Origin: AC-32 sp963746155
GTDB taxonomy: Bacteria; Actinomycetota; Thermoleophilia; Gaiellales; Gaiellaceae
Assembly (NCBI GenBank): GCA_963746155.1
Contig: CAVVAB010000001.1
Location: 310,001 to 374,000 of the forward strand
Reading direction: 5' to 3'
Length of the DNA stretch: 64,000 nucleotides
The position numbers and the translations under genes were made by a program. A model generated the notes under the pieces. It did no database searches, had not been told where the DNA came from, and was given only the letters and a program-made list of their open reading frames with translations. Positions within the stretch are counted from its first letter, which is position 1. Each line of letters opens with the position of its first letter. Below are positions 1-9,561 of the stretch, piece by piece.

Positions 1-1
1 G

Positions 2-502
2 TCCGCAGTTGCCAGCAAGACGCTCATCCCGACAGGCACCTGGGTCGTCGACCCAGCCCACACCACGATCGCCTTCCAGGTGACCGACACGACCGATCTG
101 TTCAGCACGATCGTCGGCCGCTTCTCCGAGCTCGAGGGCCGGATCGAGGGCGGCGACGAGCCGTCCTTCGCAGGCGCGGTCCGCGTCGCCAGCCTGAGCA
201 CCGACAACGAGCAGCGCGACGCACACCTGCTCTCGCCCGACTTCCTCGAGGCCGAGAAGCACCCCGAGATTCGCTTCCAGTCCACGTCGATCGAGCCCGC
301 CGGCGAGGATGCGTTCCGCGTCCGCGGCGAGCTGATCGTCAAGGAGACGCCCTTCGAGATCGAGCTCGAGACGCGCGTTCGCGGTCTCGGCCACGGCAAG
401 CTCGGCGACGAGCGCATCGTGCTCGACGCGCGCGGCGCCTTCGAGTGGGGCACGACCACCGTCGAGCTGACGGTCGCCGTCTCGGCGGCCAAGGAGGCGT
501 AA
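2..502 (+). CDS. YceI family protein (5' end at or just outside window)
   Basis: The reading frame is open from base 2 and gives about 166 residues of a YceI-type lipocalin-like beta-barrel, a family that binds isoprenoid or other amphiphilic lipids. The N-terminal hallmark GTWVVDPAHTTIAF is visible at residues 12-25, followed by the conserved block around SPDFLEAEKHPEIRFQST. An internal GTG at base 80 would remove the first conserved strand, so the true start is almost certainly one or two bases left of the window (M-S-A-V-A-S-K). No signal peptide is seen, which points to a cytoplasmic member. The next gene starts 5 bp downstream and its ribosome-binding site lies inside this gene's end. 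Confidence 0.9.
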   Translation, partial: SAVASKTLIPTGTWVVDPAHTTIAFQVTDTTDLFSTIVGRFSELEGRIEGGDEPSFAGAVRVASLSTDNEQRDAHLLSPDFLEAEKHPEIRFQSTSIEPAGEDAFRVRGELIVKETPFEIELETRVRGLGHGKLGDERIVLDARGAFEWGTTTVELTVAVSAAKEA

Positions 503-507
503 CTCGC

Positions 508-1062
508 GTGAAAGTCCTGGGAATCGCCGGCAGTCTCCGCTCGGGCTCGCACAACCGTGCGCTGATCCGAGCAGCGCGCGAGCTCGCTCGCCCGGAGGTG
601 GAGATCGTCGAATTCGATCTCCGCGGGTTGCCGTTCTACGACGGCGACGTCGAGGCAGCCGGCGATCCCGAGGCCGTCACGGCCTTCAAGGACGCGATCC
701 GGTCTGCGGACGCGCTCCTGATCGCGACGCCCGAGTACAACCACGGAATCCCGGGCGTGCTCAAGAACGCGATCGACTGGGCCTCCCGCCCGGCGCTCGC
801 GTCGCCGCTCGGCGGCAAGCCCGTGGCCATCCTGGGCGCCTCCACCGGCCGCGGTGGAACCCGGCGGGCGCAACGGCAGCTCCGCGAGGCGCTGGTGTTC
901 CCGCGCGCAACCGTCCTCGACGAGCCCGAGGTCCTCGTCCCCGAGGCGTACATGCGCTTCGACGAGGACGGCCGGCTCGTGGACGAGGAGACGCGCGCGG
1001 CCATCGCGGAGCTCCTGGATTCTCTCGCGGGCGTCGCGGGCGGTGTTACGCTCGCGGCGTGA
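508..1062 (+). CDS. NADPH-dependent FMN reductase family protein
   Basis: A 184-residue flavodoxin-like protein of the NADPH:FMN reductase / quinone or chromate reductase family. The phosphate-binding loop GSLRSGSHN is near residues 8-16 and the family signature PEYNHGIPGVLKNAIDW is at about 77-93. The GTG start at 508 was chosen because AAGGAGG at 491-497 sits 10 bases upstream and because the domain begins at once (VKVLGIAGS). It likely reduces free flavin, quinones or xenobiotics with NAD(P)H in the cytosol; the substrate cannot be told from sequence. It overlaps the next gene by 4 bases, suggesting an operon with the YceI and CBS genes. Confidence 0.9.
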   Translation: MKVLGIAGSLRSGSHNRALIRAARELARPEVEIVEFDLRGLPFYDGDVEAAGDPEAVTAFKDAIRSADALLIATPEYNHGIPGVLKNAIDWASRPALASPLGGKPVAILGASTGRGGTRRAQRQLREALVFPRATVLDEPEVLVPEAYMRFDEDGRLVDEETRAAIAELLDSLAGVAGGVTLAA

Positions 1063-1439
1063 GCACCGTCGCCGAGCTGATGACCGAGGACGTCCTGACC
1101 GTCGCCCCCGAGGACACGATCGGGGAGACGGCACAGAAGATGGTCGAGCTCGGCGTGAGCTCGGCCGTCGTGTCGGACTACGGGCGCCTGATCGGGATCG
1201 TCACCGAGCGCGACCTCACGCGCGCGGTCGCCGGCCGCGTGCACACGAGCGAGGCGCGCGTCCGCGAGTGGATGACCGCCGACCCGATGACGCTCACAGC
1301 CGACGCGTCTCCCACGGAGGCCGCCCAGATCATGCTGGACAACGGCTTCCGGCACATCCCGATCGTCGAGGACGAGCGCACCGTCGGGATCGTGAGCATC
1401 CGCGACGTCGTGCGCTGGACCACCGAAGAGCCCGTCTAG
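1059..1439 (+). CDS. CBS-domain protein
   Basis: A 126-residue protein made only of two tandem CBS motifs forming one Bateman module. Each repeat has the V-A-x-x-M-x-x-x-V and G-I-V-(T/S)-x-R-D pattern: residues 1-60 include LIGIVTERDLTRAV and 70-126 include TVGIVSIRDVVRW. Stand-alone Bateman modules usually bind adenine nucleotides and regulate partner proteins; no partner is evident here. The GTG start at 1059 overlaps the stop of the FMN reductase gene (GTGA), so the two are probably translationally coupled. Confidence 0.9.
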   Translation: MSTVAELMTEDVLTVAPEDTIGETAQKMVELGVSSAVVSDYGRLIGIVTERDLTRAVAGRVHTSEARVREWMTADPMTLTADASPTEAAQIMLDNGFRHIPIVEDERTVGIVSIRDVVRWTTEEPV

Positions 1440-1565
1440 GCTCGCGTTCGGCTACTGTGTGAGCACGGGTCGGCAATGGGTCGGCCCGGTGAGATGAGCT
1501 TCTCGTTCCTCCTTCGGGCGTATCGAGGCAGGCAAGTCTCGATCCCGAACATAGGAGTCGAACAC

Positions 1566-2736
1566 ATGTCACAACAGTCTTTCCGCGAGCTCGGCGTGTC
1601 CGCGCCCGTCGCCGACGCGCTCGCCGCTCGCTCGATCCACGAGCCCTTCCGGATTCAGGAGCTCGTCCTGCCCGACGCCCTCGGAGGCGTGGACGTCCTC
1701 GTCCGCTCGCCGACCGGGTCGGGCAAGACGCTCGCCTTCGCTCTCGCGATCGTCGAGCGCACGCCGCCCGCCGCTCGGCGTCCCTCGGCGCTCGTGCTCG
1801 TGCCGACGCGCGAGCTCGCGTCGCAGGTGACCGAGGAGTTCCGGTCACTCGCGAAGGCCAAGGGGCTCACCGTCGCCGCCGCGTACGGAGGAGTCCCGCT
1901 TCGGGCGCAGGCCAAGCGCGCCAACCAGGCGCACATCCTGGTCGCGACCCCCGGCCGGCTCGAGGATCTCGCGCAGCGCCGGCTCATCGACCTCTCGCGC
2001 GTCCGCACGCTCATCCTCGACGAGGCCGACCGGATGCTCGACATGGGCTTCCAGCCACAGGTCGACCGGATCGTGCGCCGCCTGCCGCGGAACCGGCAGA
2101 CGATGTTCTTCTCGGCGACGCTCGACGGCGAGGTCGGCGAGCTCGCCCGCGCGTACACAAACAACGCGTCACGCATCGAGGGCGATCTCTCGCTCTCGCA
2201 GCAGCCGGGCGAGATCGAGCACCACTTCGTCGCGGTGACGACAGACACGAAGGTGGAGACGCTGGTCGAGCACATCAAGTCGTCCAGCTCAACCCTGGTT
2301 TTCGTCCGGACGAAGCGCGGGGCCGACCGGCTCGTTCAGAGGCTGGCCCGCCACGACGTCAGCCGCGGTGGCAATGCACGGCGACCTGTCGCAAAGAGCG
2401 CGCGAGAGCGCGCTGGCCCGGTTCGAGAGCGGCAAGGTCGCAACCCTCGTCGCCACGGACGTGGCCGCGCGCGGGCTCGACCTCGACGACGTCACCCACG
2501 TCATCAACTACGACCCGCCCGAGGAGGACAAGGGATACGTCCACCGCACCGGACGCACGGGGCGGGCGGGGCGAAGCGGCACGGCGATCACGCTCGTGCT
2601 CCCCGAGCAGCAGGCCAACACGAGCCGCGTCGCCCGCCGGCTCGGGCACAGGGACCGATTCGAAGAGGGCGGCATGCCCTCCGCTCCCGCGAAGCTCGTC
2701 TACACGAGCCGCCGCGGCCGCCGTTCGAAGTGGTAG
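1566..2736 (+). CDS. DEAD-box RNA helicase (interrupted by one frameshift)
   Basis: ATP-dependent RNA helicase of the DEAD-box superfamily. From the ATG at 1566 (AGGAGT upstream) the first frame carries the Q motif FRIQ (about residue 28), Walker A SPTGSGKT, PTRELA, DEAD and SAT. The second RecA lobe (ATDVAARGLD, HRTGRTGRAG) is in the next frame, from about 2360 to 2736. The frames join at about 2355-2366, where one surplus base after ...RHDVS restores the family order (S-A-V-A-M-H-G-D). Joined length is about 390 residues, normal for RhlE/DeaD-type helicases without long tails. The break is either an assembly indel or a recent frameshift. A 126-bp leader with no gene precedes it. Confidence 0.9.
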
Positions 2737-2773
2737 CGCGCTAGAGGAGCTCGAGAACGACGGAAGAGCCCTC

Positions 2774-3514
<741 letters not shown>

Positions 3515-3530
3515 CCGGTGTCCTCTCGGG

Positions 3531-4994
3531 TCAGTCGACGTGGCGCAGGGCATCGGCAGGGCGGAGCCTCGAGGCACGGAATGCCCCCGCTGCTCCGGCG
3601 ACGAGCCCGCCGGCCACGGCGAGCACGACCGCGAGCGCGACCACGCCGAGCGAGAGCGGAGCGCTGAGGGAGATCGTCGACGAGCTCGGGCTCGCGACCG
3701 CCCCCTGCCCGAACGGGCCCGGGCCGCCGATGCCGAGGCCGGAGGGTGCAGCCGCGGCGATGGTCGCAGTCAGCGACGGGGCGAAGGTCGTGATCGCGAG
3801 CGCGCCGAGCAAGCCGATCGCGATTCCGACCGCCGCTCCGCCGAGTCCCTGGAGAAGCGACTCTCCCGTCACCTGGCGGACGACGAGCCATTGCGACCAG
3901 CCGAGCGCCTTCAAGGTGCCGAACTCGCGCACACGCTTCGCCACCGACGCGAGTGTCAGCAGCGCCGCGATCAGGACTGCGCCCACCAGGGCCACGATCT
4001 CGAGCGCGACGCCGAGCTTGCCGGTCAGGTTCTTCGCATCCGTCAGCGAGCCGGAGACGCGGTCGGCGATGGTCTTCGCAGTGGTCACCGAGGCTCCCGA
4101 GAACGACGCCGTGATCTCCTTCGAGACGGCGCCGACACTGCCTGCGCTCGCCGCTCGCACGTAGACCGTGTTCACGCGGCCGGTTCGCCCGGAGAGGTTC
4201 TGCAGCTGGCCGAGCTTGACATAGATGTCTGAGGACTGCCCGCCGACGGGCGTCTTGGCGATCCCCACGACCGTGAACTTATTGCCCCCGAGCGAGACGG
4301 TGTCGCCCACGGCCAGGCTCTTGCGCTTCGCGTACGCGACGTCGAGGATCGCCTCGCGCGCGGCGCCCGCCGAGAGATAGTGCCCGCTCGACAACTGACC
4401 GGGGGTGACGGCGCCGAGCGCCGAGTGGGTCTCGTCGACGCCCGAGACGCTCGTGGCATTGAAGTTGATGCTTCTCGGGCCGTTGAAGCCACCGCCGCCG
4501 GACGGCGGCCCGATGCCGCCTCCCGGGGAGGCGTTTTGGCTTGGCACGGTCCCGGAGATATGGGCGACGTTGAGGGTCAGGCCCCCTGCCGCCGACTGCA
4601 CGTCCGCGAGGCCGGCGATCTGCGAGACCTTCGAGGCCGCGAAGCTGAGCTGCCCCGAGGGGAGGAAGACGTCGCGGGAGAAATGCGCGCCCGCCTTGAG
4701 GCCGCTGAACCCGAGGCGGCCGGGGCCGTTCTCGCGGCGGAGCTGATTCCGCTCGCTCGGGGAGAGGTTCTGGAACCCGCCAGAGCCGGAGAGGCGGAGC
4801 GGCCGCGTCACGGACATGTCTGTGCCGATCCCGGTCAGAGGCTTCAGCACCTTGGCCTGGGCCTCGTCGAGACCATTCGAGAGTGCGCTGACGATGATCA
4901 CGAGACCGACGCCGACACCGAGCCCGAGCGCGGTCAGGACTGCGCGACCCTTCCGACGCCGGAGCTCCGAGAGCATGTACATGAAGGACGTCAT
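3531..4994 (-). CDS. FtsX/MacB-type ABC transporter permease
   Basis: A 487-residue permease with the MacB fold. An N-terminal transmembrane helix (about residues 15-40, preceded by RRRKGRAVLTALG) is followed by a large extracytoplasmic domain (about 45-330, rich in Gly/Ser), then three C-terminal helices of the FtsX domain with the conserved KRVREFGTLKALGWS segment near residue 360. It pairs with the ATPase immediately downstream. No periplasmic adaptor gene is nearby, as expected for a monoderm. The upstream 75-bp gap to the polymerase IV gene probably holds the promoter, but no convincing -35/-10 pair was seen. Confidence 0.92.
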   Translation of the reverse strand: MTSFMYMLSELRRRKGRAVLTALGLGVGVGLVIIVSALSNGLDEAQAKVLKPLTGIGTDMSVTRPLRLSGSGGFQNLSPSERNQLRRENGPGRLGFSGLKAGAHFSRDVFLPSGQLSFAASKVSQIAGLADVQSAAGGLTLNVAHISGTVPSQNASPGGGIGPPSGGGGFNGPRSINFNATSVSGVDETHSALGAVTPGQLSSGHYLSAGAAREAILDVAYAKRKSLAVGDTVSLGGNKFTVVGIAKTPVGGQSSDIYVKLGQLQNLSGRTGRVNTVYVRAASAGSVGAVSKEITASFSGASVTTAKTIADRVSGSLTDAKNLTGKLGVALEIVALVGAVLIAALLTLASVAKRVREFGTLKALGWSQWLVVRQVTGESLLQGLGGAAVGIAIGLLGALAITTFAPSLTATIAAAAPSGLGIGGPGPFGQGAVASPSSSTISLSAPLSLGVVALAVVLAVAGGLVAGAAGAFRASRLRPADALRHVD

Positions 4995-5069
4995 GTTCCG
5001 CCCAACTAAACCACCACTCTCTGAGAGCGAACTGTGCGCGGGTTAAGAACTGTCTAAGAGCAGAGTCCG

Positions 5070-6122
5070 TCAGACCAGCTCGAGCTGGCGGTGGGCCTCG
5101 AGGCCCGAGACGCCGACTCCGAGGAGACGGAGCGGCCCCGCGCGGTCGCCCAGAGCGCGGTCGAGGAGCCCACATGCGAGCTCCCAGATCCGCTCCGGGT
5201 CGTCGATCCCGACCGGGAGCGTCGTCGAGCGTGAGCGGATCGAGAAGTCCGGGTAGCGCACCTTCGTCGTGACCGTGCGGCCGGCCTGACCGGATGCCTT
5301 CAGCCGTTCCGCGACGGTCTCGGACAGCCGGCGTAGCTCGTCCTGCAGCCGCTCGACCTCGGCCACGTCGCGAGGAAAGGTCTCCTCGGCGCTGATCGAG
5401 ATCGTCTCGGTCGAGAGCTCGAGCTTCCGCGGGTCGACCCCGCGCGCGCGGTCGCGCAACAGGGGCCCGAGCTTGCCCGGTATCAGGCGCCGCAGCTGGC
5501 CGTCCGGAAGCTCGGCGAGGGCTCCGATCGTCTCGACGCCGGCCCCTCGTAGGCGCTCCTCGGCCCTCGGCCCCACTCCTGGCAGGCGGCGCACGTCGAA
5601 CGGCGCGAGGAACTCGGCCTCGCGCCCGGCAGGGACGACGGTCAGGCCGCCCGGTTTGCGCCGGTCACTCGCGATCTTCGCCACGACCTTGCACGAGGCG
5701 ACGCCGAGCGCGCACGTGAGGCTCGTCGTCCCGCGCACGGCCGACTGGACCGCCTCGGCAACGACGCGCGCGCGGCCGAAGTCGGGAGCCACCTCTCCCA
5801 CGTCGAGATAGCCCTCGTCCATCCCCGTCCGCTCGACAGTCGGGACGACCTCGCGCACCGCGTCCCAGACGGCTCGCGAGTACTCCCGGTAGAGCCGGTG
5901 CCGCGGCCGCAGGAAGACAGCGTGCGGACAGCGGCGCAGCGCCTCGGCGCACGACATCGCCGAGTGGATCCCGAAGCGGCGCGCCGCGTAGTTGGCCGTC
6001 GCGACGACCCCGCGCCCGTGCGGGTCGCCGCCGACGACGAGCGGCTTCGCCTTCAGCTCGGGCGCCTCCAGCTCCTCGACGGCCGCGAAGAAGGCGTCCA
6101 GGTCGAGGTGCGCGACGATCAC
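5070..6122 (-). CDS. dinB: DNA polymerase IV (Y-family)
   Basis: A 350-residue Y-family translesion polymerase. The catalytic N-terminus has LDLDAFFAAVE (first metal-binding Asp) at residues 6-16 and the second acidic pair in GMDEGYLDV near 106, here EGYLD rather than the more usual EAYLD. The HhH thumb motif RRLPGVGPRAEERL is at about 180 and the little finger follows (ISAEETFPRDV). The GTG start at 6122 overlaps the antiporter stop by 4 bases (GTGA), so it is co-transcribed with a transporter. No LexA-type box was recognised upstream. The C-terminus ends shortly after the little finger with no obvious clamp-binding tail. Confidence 0.93.
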   Translation of the reverse strand: MIVAHLDLDAFFAAVEELEAPELKAKPLVVGGDPHGRGVVATANYAARRFGIHSAMSCAEALRRCPHAVFLRPRHRLYREYSRAVWDAVREVVPTVERTGMDEGYLDVGEVAPDFGRARVVAEAVQSAVRGTTSLTCALGVASCKVVAKIASDRRKPGGLTVVPAGREAEFLAPFDVRRLPGVGPRAEERLRGAGVETIGALAELPDGQLRRLIPGKLGPLLRDRARGVDPRKLELSTETISISAEETFPRDVAEVERLQDELRRLSETVAERLKASGQAGRTVTTKVRYPDFSIRSRSTTLPVGIDDPERIWELACGLLDRALGDRAGPLRLLGVGVSGLEAHRQLELV

Positions 6123-7324
6123 GACTTGTCCTCGACGAGGCGCATCGGCACTCCCAGCCGGCGCGCGACGTACGGGATCGTCGACCCCTGGAACACGACC
6201 GAGAGCAGGACGACGACGAACACGATCCCGTAGATCCGGTCCGCCCCGTCGACGTGCTGCAAGAGCGCGAAGGCCGCGAGCAGGATCGGGACCGCGCCCT
6301 TGAGGCCGCTCCACATGATGAACAGCCGTTCCCCGCGTTTCAGGCGCGCCGGGACCAGCAGGGGCCAGACCCCGGCCGGCCGAGCGACGAACGCGAGGAT
6401 CACCGCGAGCAGCACGGCGTCGACCCAGACGTCGCCGAGCGAGACGTTGTTGATCGTCAGGCCGAGCGCGACGAAGACGGCCACCTCGGCCAGGCTGGCA
6501 AGCGACTTGTGGAAGCTGATCACCTCGCGACGGTGCCGGTAGTCGGCATCCCCGATCAGGATGCCTGCGACGAAGACGGCCAGGAACCCCGAGCCGTGCG
6601 CGACCGCGGCCACCCCGTAGATCAGCCCCGCGGCGGCGACGCTGCGCAGGGGGTACAGGGCCGGGCTGGCGAATTCCATGCGCCGCACCCACTGCATGAG
6701 CAGAAACGCGCCGACGATCCCGATCGCAAGGCCGACCGACATCTCGACCACGAACTCGCGCACGACCACCCAGAACGTCGCGTCGGCGTGAGTGGCGAGC
6801 TCGAGCATCCCGATCATGAGAGCGATCCCGACGGGGTCGTTCACGCCCGACTCGCCCTCGAGGATTGTGCCCGCGCGGCCGCCGACCTCGCGCTTGCCGA
6901 GCACCGAGAACATCACGGCCGGGTCGGTCGGGGCGAGCGCGGCCCCGAGCATCCCCGCAGCCGTCCACGAGAAGTCGAAGAGCCAGTGGCCCGCGACGGC
7001 GATCAGGGCAGCCGTGGCGAACGTGCTCAGCGTGCCGAGCAGCGAGATCGGGACGGCCGCGACTCGAAAGCGCCGCCAGCCGATCCGGATCCCGCCGTCG
7101 AAGAGGATCGCGATCAGGGCGACGACTGCGACCCGCTCGACGTCCTGGATCGAGAGCTTGTCGCCGAGCTTCGGCGAGAGGCGCGCGGCGAGCGCGGCGG
7201 CCAGCAGGAAGATCGCCGGCGCGGGGATCGGGAACCGCTCGCTGAGCTTGTTGGTGAAGACCGCAAGGGCCAGGAACCCCGAGACCGCGAGGACGATCAG
7301 CCCGAAGTCGGTGATCTCTGCCAC
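6119..7324 (-). CDS. Cation:proton antiporter (NhaP2/CPA1-like)
   Basis: A 401-residue polytopic membrane protein with about 12 hydrophobic segments. It contains the ion-binding DP motif (LAPTDPAV, about 130) and the nearby EGESGVNDPVG at about 160, both typical of CPA-family Na+(K+)/H+ antiporters close to NhaP2/YcgO. The C-terminal TrkA-C regulatory domain common in YcgO is absent; the protein ends after the last membrane helix. It exchanges monovalent cations for protons at the cytoplasmic membrane; ion choice cannot be read from the sequence. It overlaps dinB by 4 bases. Confidence 0.9.
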   Translation of the reverse strand: MAEITDFGLIVLAVSGFLALAVFTNKLSERFPIPAPAIFLLAAALAARLSPKLGDKLSIQDVERVAVVALIAILFDGGIRIGWRRFRVAAVPISLLGTLSTFATAALIAVAGHWLFDFSWTAAGMLGAALAPTDPAVMFSVLGKREVGGRAGTILEGESGVNDPVGIALMIGMLELATHADATFWVVVREFVVEMSVGLAIGIVGAFLLMQWVRRMEFASPALYPLRSVAAAGLIYGVAAVAHGSGFLAVFVAGILIGDADYRHRREVISFHKSLASLAEVAVFVALGLTINNVSLGDVWVDAVLLAVILAFVARPAGVWPLLVPARLKRGERLFIMWSGLKGAVPILLAAFALLQHVDGADRIYGIVFVVVLLSVVFQGSTIPYVARRLGVPMRLVEDKS

Positions 7325-7354
7325 GAGCCCGAGCCTATTCGACGGGCTGGTCGG

Positions 7355-7912
7355 TTACGCGCCGGCCGCGGAGGCCCGTTTCGCGGCGTCCGCTGCGTCC
7401 TCCGCCGCGCGCCGGGCCCGGGTGAGACGCTCGTCGTCGCCGGCGGTGGTCAGGTTCACCTCGACGAGCCGGACGGCGGCGCGCGCGGCGCCCGCTGCGA
7501 GCGCGGCGGCAGCAGACGCGTCGGCCCGGGCGGCGCCGTCCGCGCAGATGGCCGCCTCGGCGGCGGCGACCGCGACGTCGGCCGCGGTCTCGGCGATCAC
7601 AAGTGGAACCTCGGCCGCCCGGACGAGGGCCCTGGCGAGACCGGAGTCCTTCTGCTCGAGCGCGGTCAGCGCGCTCTCGTAGGCACGGGAGTCCTGTCCC
7701 GCGAGCGCCAGCAGCCGGTCGCGCAGCTCGAGCGCCTGGGCCCGCACGCCCTCCGCCCCGCTCCAACCCTCGGAGCGGGCCGCGGCCTTGGCGACGAGCG
7801 CGGCCGCGAAGGCGCCGCAGGCGCCAGCGACCCAGCCCGACCCCGGAACAGCGTCGGCGGACGACACGAGCTCCGCGAGCTCGTGGGCGTGGCGTGTCTC
7901 GTTGTCAGGCAT
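7355..7912 (-). CDS. Cyclodeaminase/cyclohydrolase family protein
   Basis: A 185-residue, alanine-rich, all-helical protein resembling the cyclodeaminase domain of formiminotransferase-cyclodeaminase. The visible family feature is the N-terminal PGSGWVAGACGAFAAALV segment at residues 22-39, matching the PGGGS-x-A-A-x-x-G-A-x-A-A-A-L-x-x-M loop but with W-V in place of the usual small residues. It may act on a formimino- or methenyl-folate, but catalytic competence is unproven. The ATG at 7912 overlaps the stop of the upstream dehydrogenase gene by 8 bp. Confidence 0.7.
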   Translation of the reverse strand: MPDNETRHAHELAELVSSADAVPGSGWVAGACGAFAAALVAKAAARSEGWSGAEGVRAQALELRDRLLALAGQDSRAYESALTALEQKDSGLARALVRAAEVPLVIAETAADVAVAAAEAAICADGAARADASAAAALAAGAARAAVRLVEVNLTTAGDDERLTRARRAAEDAADAAKRASAAGA

Positions 7913-8717
7913 TCGCGAGCCCCTGCAGGACGTCGTCGAGAGCCGCGTCGTCAAGATGCGGAACGCGCCGGAAGACCTCGGCGGCGGCGAGGTGGAAGCC
8001 GTCCGGGAGGTCGGCGGCCTCGAAGGTCGCCGCGATCTCCTCCATCTCGGCAACCCAGCGCCAGCCCTTCCGTCCCGCCGAGCGGGCCGCGGAATCGGAG
8101 CGGTCGAGCAGTTCGGGCACCGAGAGCCGCCACTCCTCCAGCAGCGCGTCCTCAACGCCCTCGGCGCGGGCGAGCGCGCGGATCGCGAGCAGCATCGCGG
8201 CCGTTCCCTTCGTCCAGGCGGCGTAGGCCATCTTGACGGCGGAGGCGTCGCCCGGATCCCCCGAGACGACGCGCGTCTCGAGCACCGTGCCCTCGAAGAG
8301 AGCGGCGGCCTCGCCGGCCAAAGGCCCGGAGAGGTAGAGCCGCGTGCTGCCGGCCTCACACGGCGGCGAGCCGACGATCCCGCCGTCCACGAAGCGGCTG
8401 ACGAGGGTCGCGATCTCGCGGGCCGTCGCCGGCGAGACGGCGTTGGCGTCGACGTAGAGCCCCTCGAACCAACCCACGGAGCGGGCCACGCCGAGCGCGG
8501 CGTGCGGCGGGCAGATCGAGAGGATCACGTCGCTCGCCCGCGAGAGCTTCTCCACGTTGCCGGCGTCCACGAGGCCCGCCTGCTCGGCGCGGGCCGCGGT
8601 TTGGGAGCTCCGCCCGATCGAGGCCCAGAGCACCGTGTGGCCGGCGTCTCGCAGCGTCTTCCCCACGGCGGCGCCCATCTCGCCCGGATGGATGAGGCCG
8701 ATCACCGGTTGTGCCAT
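7905..8717 (-). CDS. NAD(P)-dependent oxidoreductase, 6-phosphogluconate/3-hydroxyisobutyrate dehydrogenase-like
   Basis: A 270-residue two-domain dehydrogenase. The Rossmann N-terminus begins GLIHPGEMGAAVG, a variant of GxGxMG, and the substrate-binding glycine run appears as VDGGIVGSPP at about 111. The C-terminal helical half, with the VKMAYAAWTKGTAA segment near 165 carrying the family lysine, resembles the DUF1932 C-terminal domain. It likely oxidises a beta-hydroxyacid or reduces the corresponding semialdehyde; the substrate is unknown. It is 15 bp after the M55 aminopeptidase gene and overlaps the cyclodeaminase gene, so the three are an operon. Confidence 0.85.
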   Translation of the reverse strand: MAQPVIGLIHPGEMGAAVGKTLRDAGHTVLWASIGRSSQTAARAEQAGLVDAGNVEKLSRASDVILSICPPHAALGVARSVGWFEGLYVDANAVSPATAREIATLVSRFVDGGIVGSPPCEAGSTRLYLSGPLAGEAAALFEGTVLETRVVSGDPGDASAVKMAYAAWTKGTAAMLLAIRALARAEGVEDALLEEWRLSVPELLDRSDSAARSAGRKGWRWVAEMEEIAATFEAADLPDGFHLAAAEVFRRVPHLDDAALDDVLQGLANA

Positions 8718-8732
8718 GAGCCGCGTCCCCGC

Positions 8733-9542
8733 CTAGAAGAAGAACTGCTTCCAGGCGGTCCACCAGTCGTCCGCGCGGGAGACGACCGTGCGCGGATCGA
8801 GCTGCTCGACGCCTGCGCGGTGGCGGAGCCGCTCGGCCGGGCCGGTCCACTTGTACTCGACCTTGATCTCGCAGGGCTTGCCCGGGTCGTAGGGCGGAAC
8901 TGCCTTCAGGTCGGAGAGCGCCTGCTGCGCGCCTGCCTCGACGAGCTCGCGCGCGCGGACGGGCGGGATCATCCGCGCGCTGGTGACGCCGAGACCGACC
9001 TTCACCTCGACGGTCGTCAGCGCGTCGCCGAGGAGCGCCTTTCCCTCGACGCACGCGGCGCGGTCGCCGGTCACCATCAGCACCGGGCAGCCCCACGTGC
9101 CGCAGAGCGCCGCGTTGATCCCGGTCTCCCCGACCTGCGTGCCGTTGAACCACAGGTTCTGGAAGTCGCGGCCCGAGACCGTGTGGTTCATCACGCCCTC
9201 CTCGGCGCCGGCCATCGCGTGCATGCCGACGAAGAGCGCTGCGTCCACGCCCTGCTCGAGGAATGCGGTGTACTCCGTCCACTCCTCCTGGACGACGTAC
9301 TCGCAGTCGGGGTCGAGGTCCTCGGGCAGCAACGAGTTGAAGCTGTAGTCCTCGCCCGCCCCGTGACAGTCCATGACGACGATCTCCGTGCCGCCCGCGG
9401 CCTTGGCGCCGCGCACGGCCGCGTTGATCTCCTGCGTGTAGAGCTTGCGGCCTTCCTCGTAGAGGGGCTTGCCGGCGGAGGTCTGGTCGCCGCGCACGAT
9501 TCCGGCCACGCCCTCCATGTCGCTGATGATGAAGACCTTCAC
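8733..9542 (-). CDS. M55 family metallopeptidase (D-aminopeptidase, DppA-like)
   Basis: A 269-residue DppA-type zinc D-aminopeptidase. Family metal ligands are visible: DMEG at residues 8-11, the conserved HG in DCHGAGED at about 59, and GMHAMAG near 109 followed by GVMNHTVSG. These enzymes cleave N-terminal D-amino acids and may recycle cell-wall D-peptides. It heads a three-gene operon with a dehydrogenase and a cyclodeaminase-like protein. Its start is only 19 bp from the divergent SDR gene. Confidence 0.92.
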   Translation of the reverse strand: MKVFIISDMEGVAGIVRGDQTSAGKPLYEEGRKLYTQEINAAVRGAKAAGGTEIVVMDCHGAGEDYSFNSLLPEDLDPDCEYVVQEEWTEYTAFLEQGVDAALFVGMHAMAGAEEGVMNHTVSGRDFQNLWFNGTQVGETGINAALCGTWGCPVLMVTGDRAACVEGKALLGDALTTVEVKVGLGVTSARMIPPVRARELVEAGAQQALSDLKAVPPYDPGKPCEIKVEYKWTGPAERLRHRAGVEQLDPRTVVSRADDWWTAWKQFFF

Positions 9543-9561
9543 CCCTGTAGCTTTTCACGCC

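Noticed and set aside
5028..5060. LexA-type box near the polymerase IV locus
   Set aside because: GAAC at 5029 lacks a matching GTTC arm, and the site lies downstream of dinB, not in its promoter.
5070..6968. 632-codon polymerase IV with a 280-residue N-terminal extension
   Set aside because: The extension is antisense-like Arg/Gly-rich sequence in another frame of the antiporter gene; GTG 6122 fits the family start.
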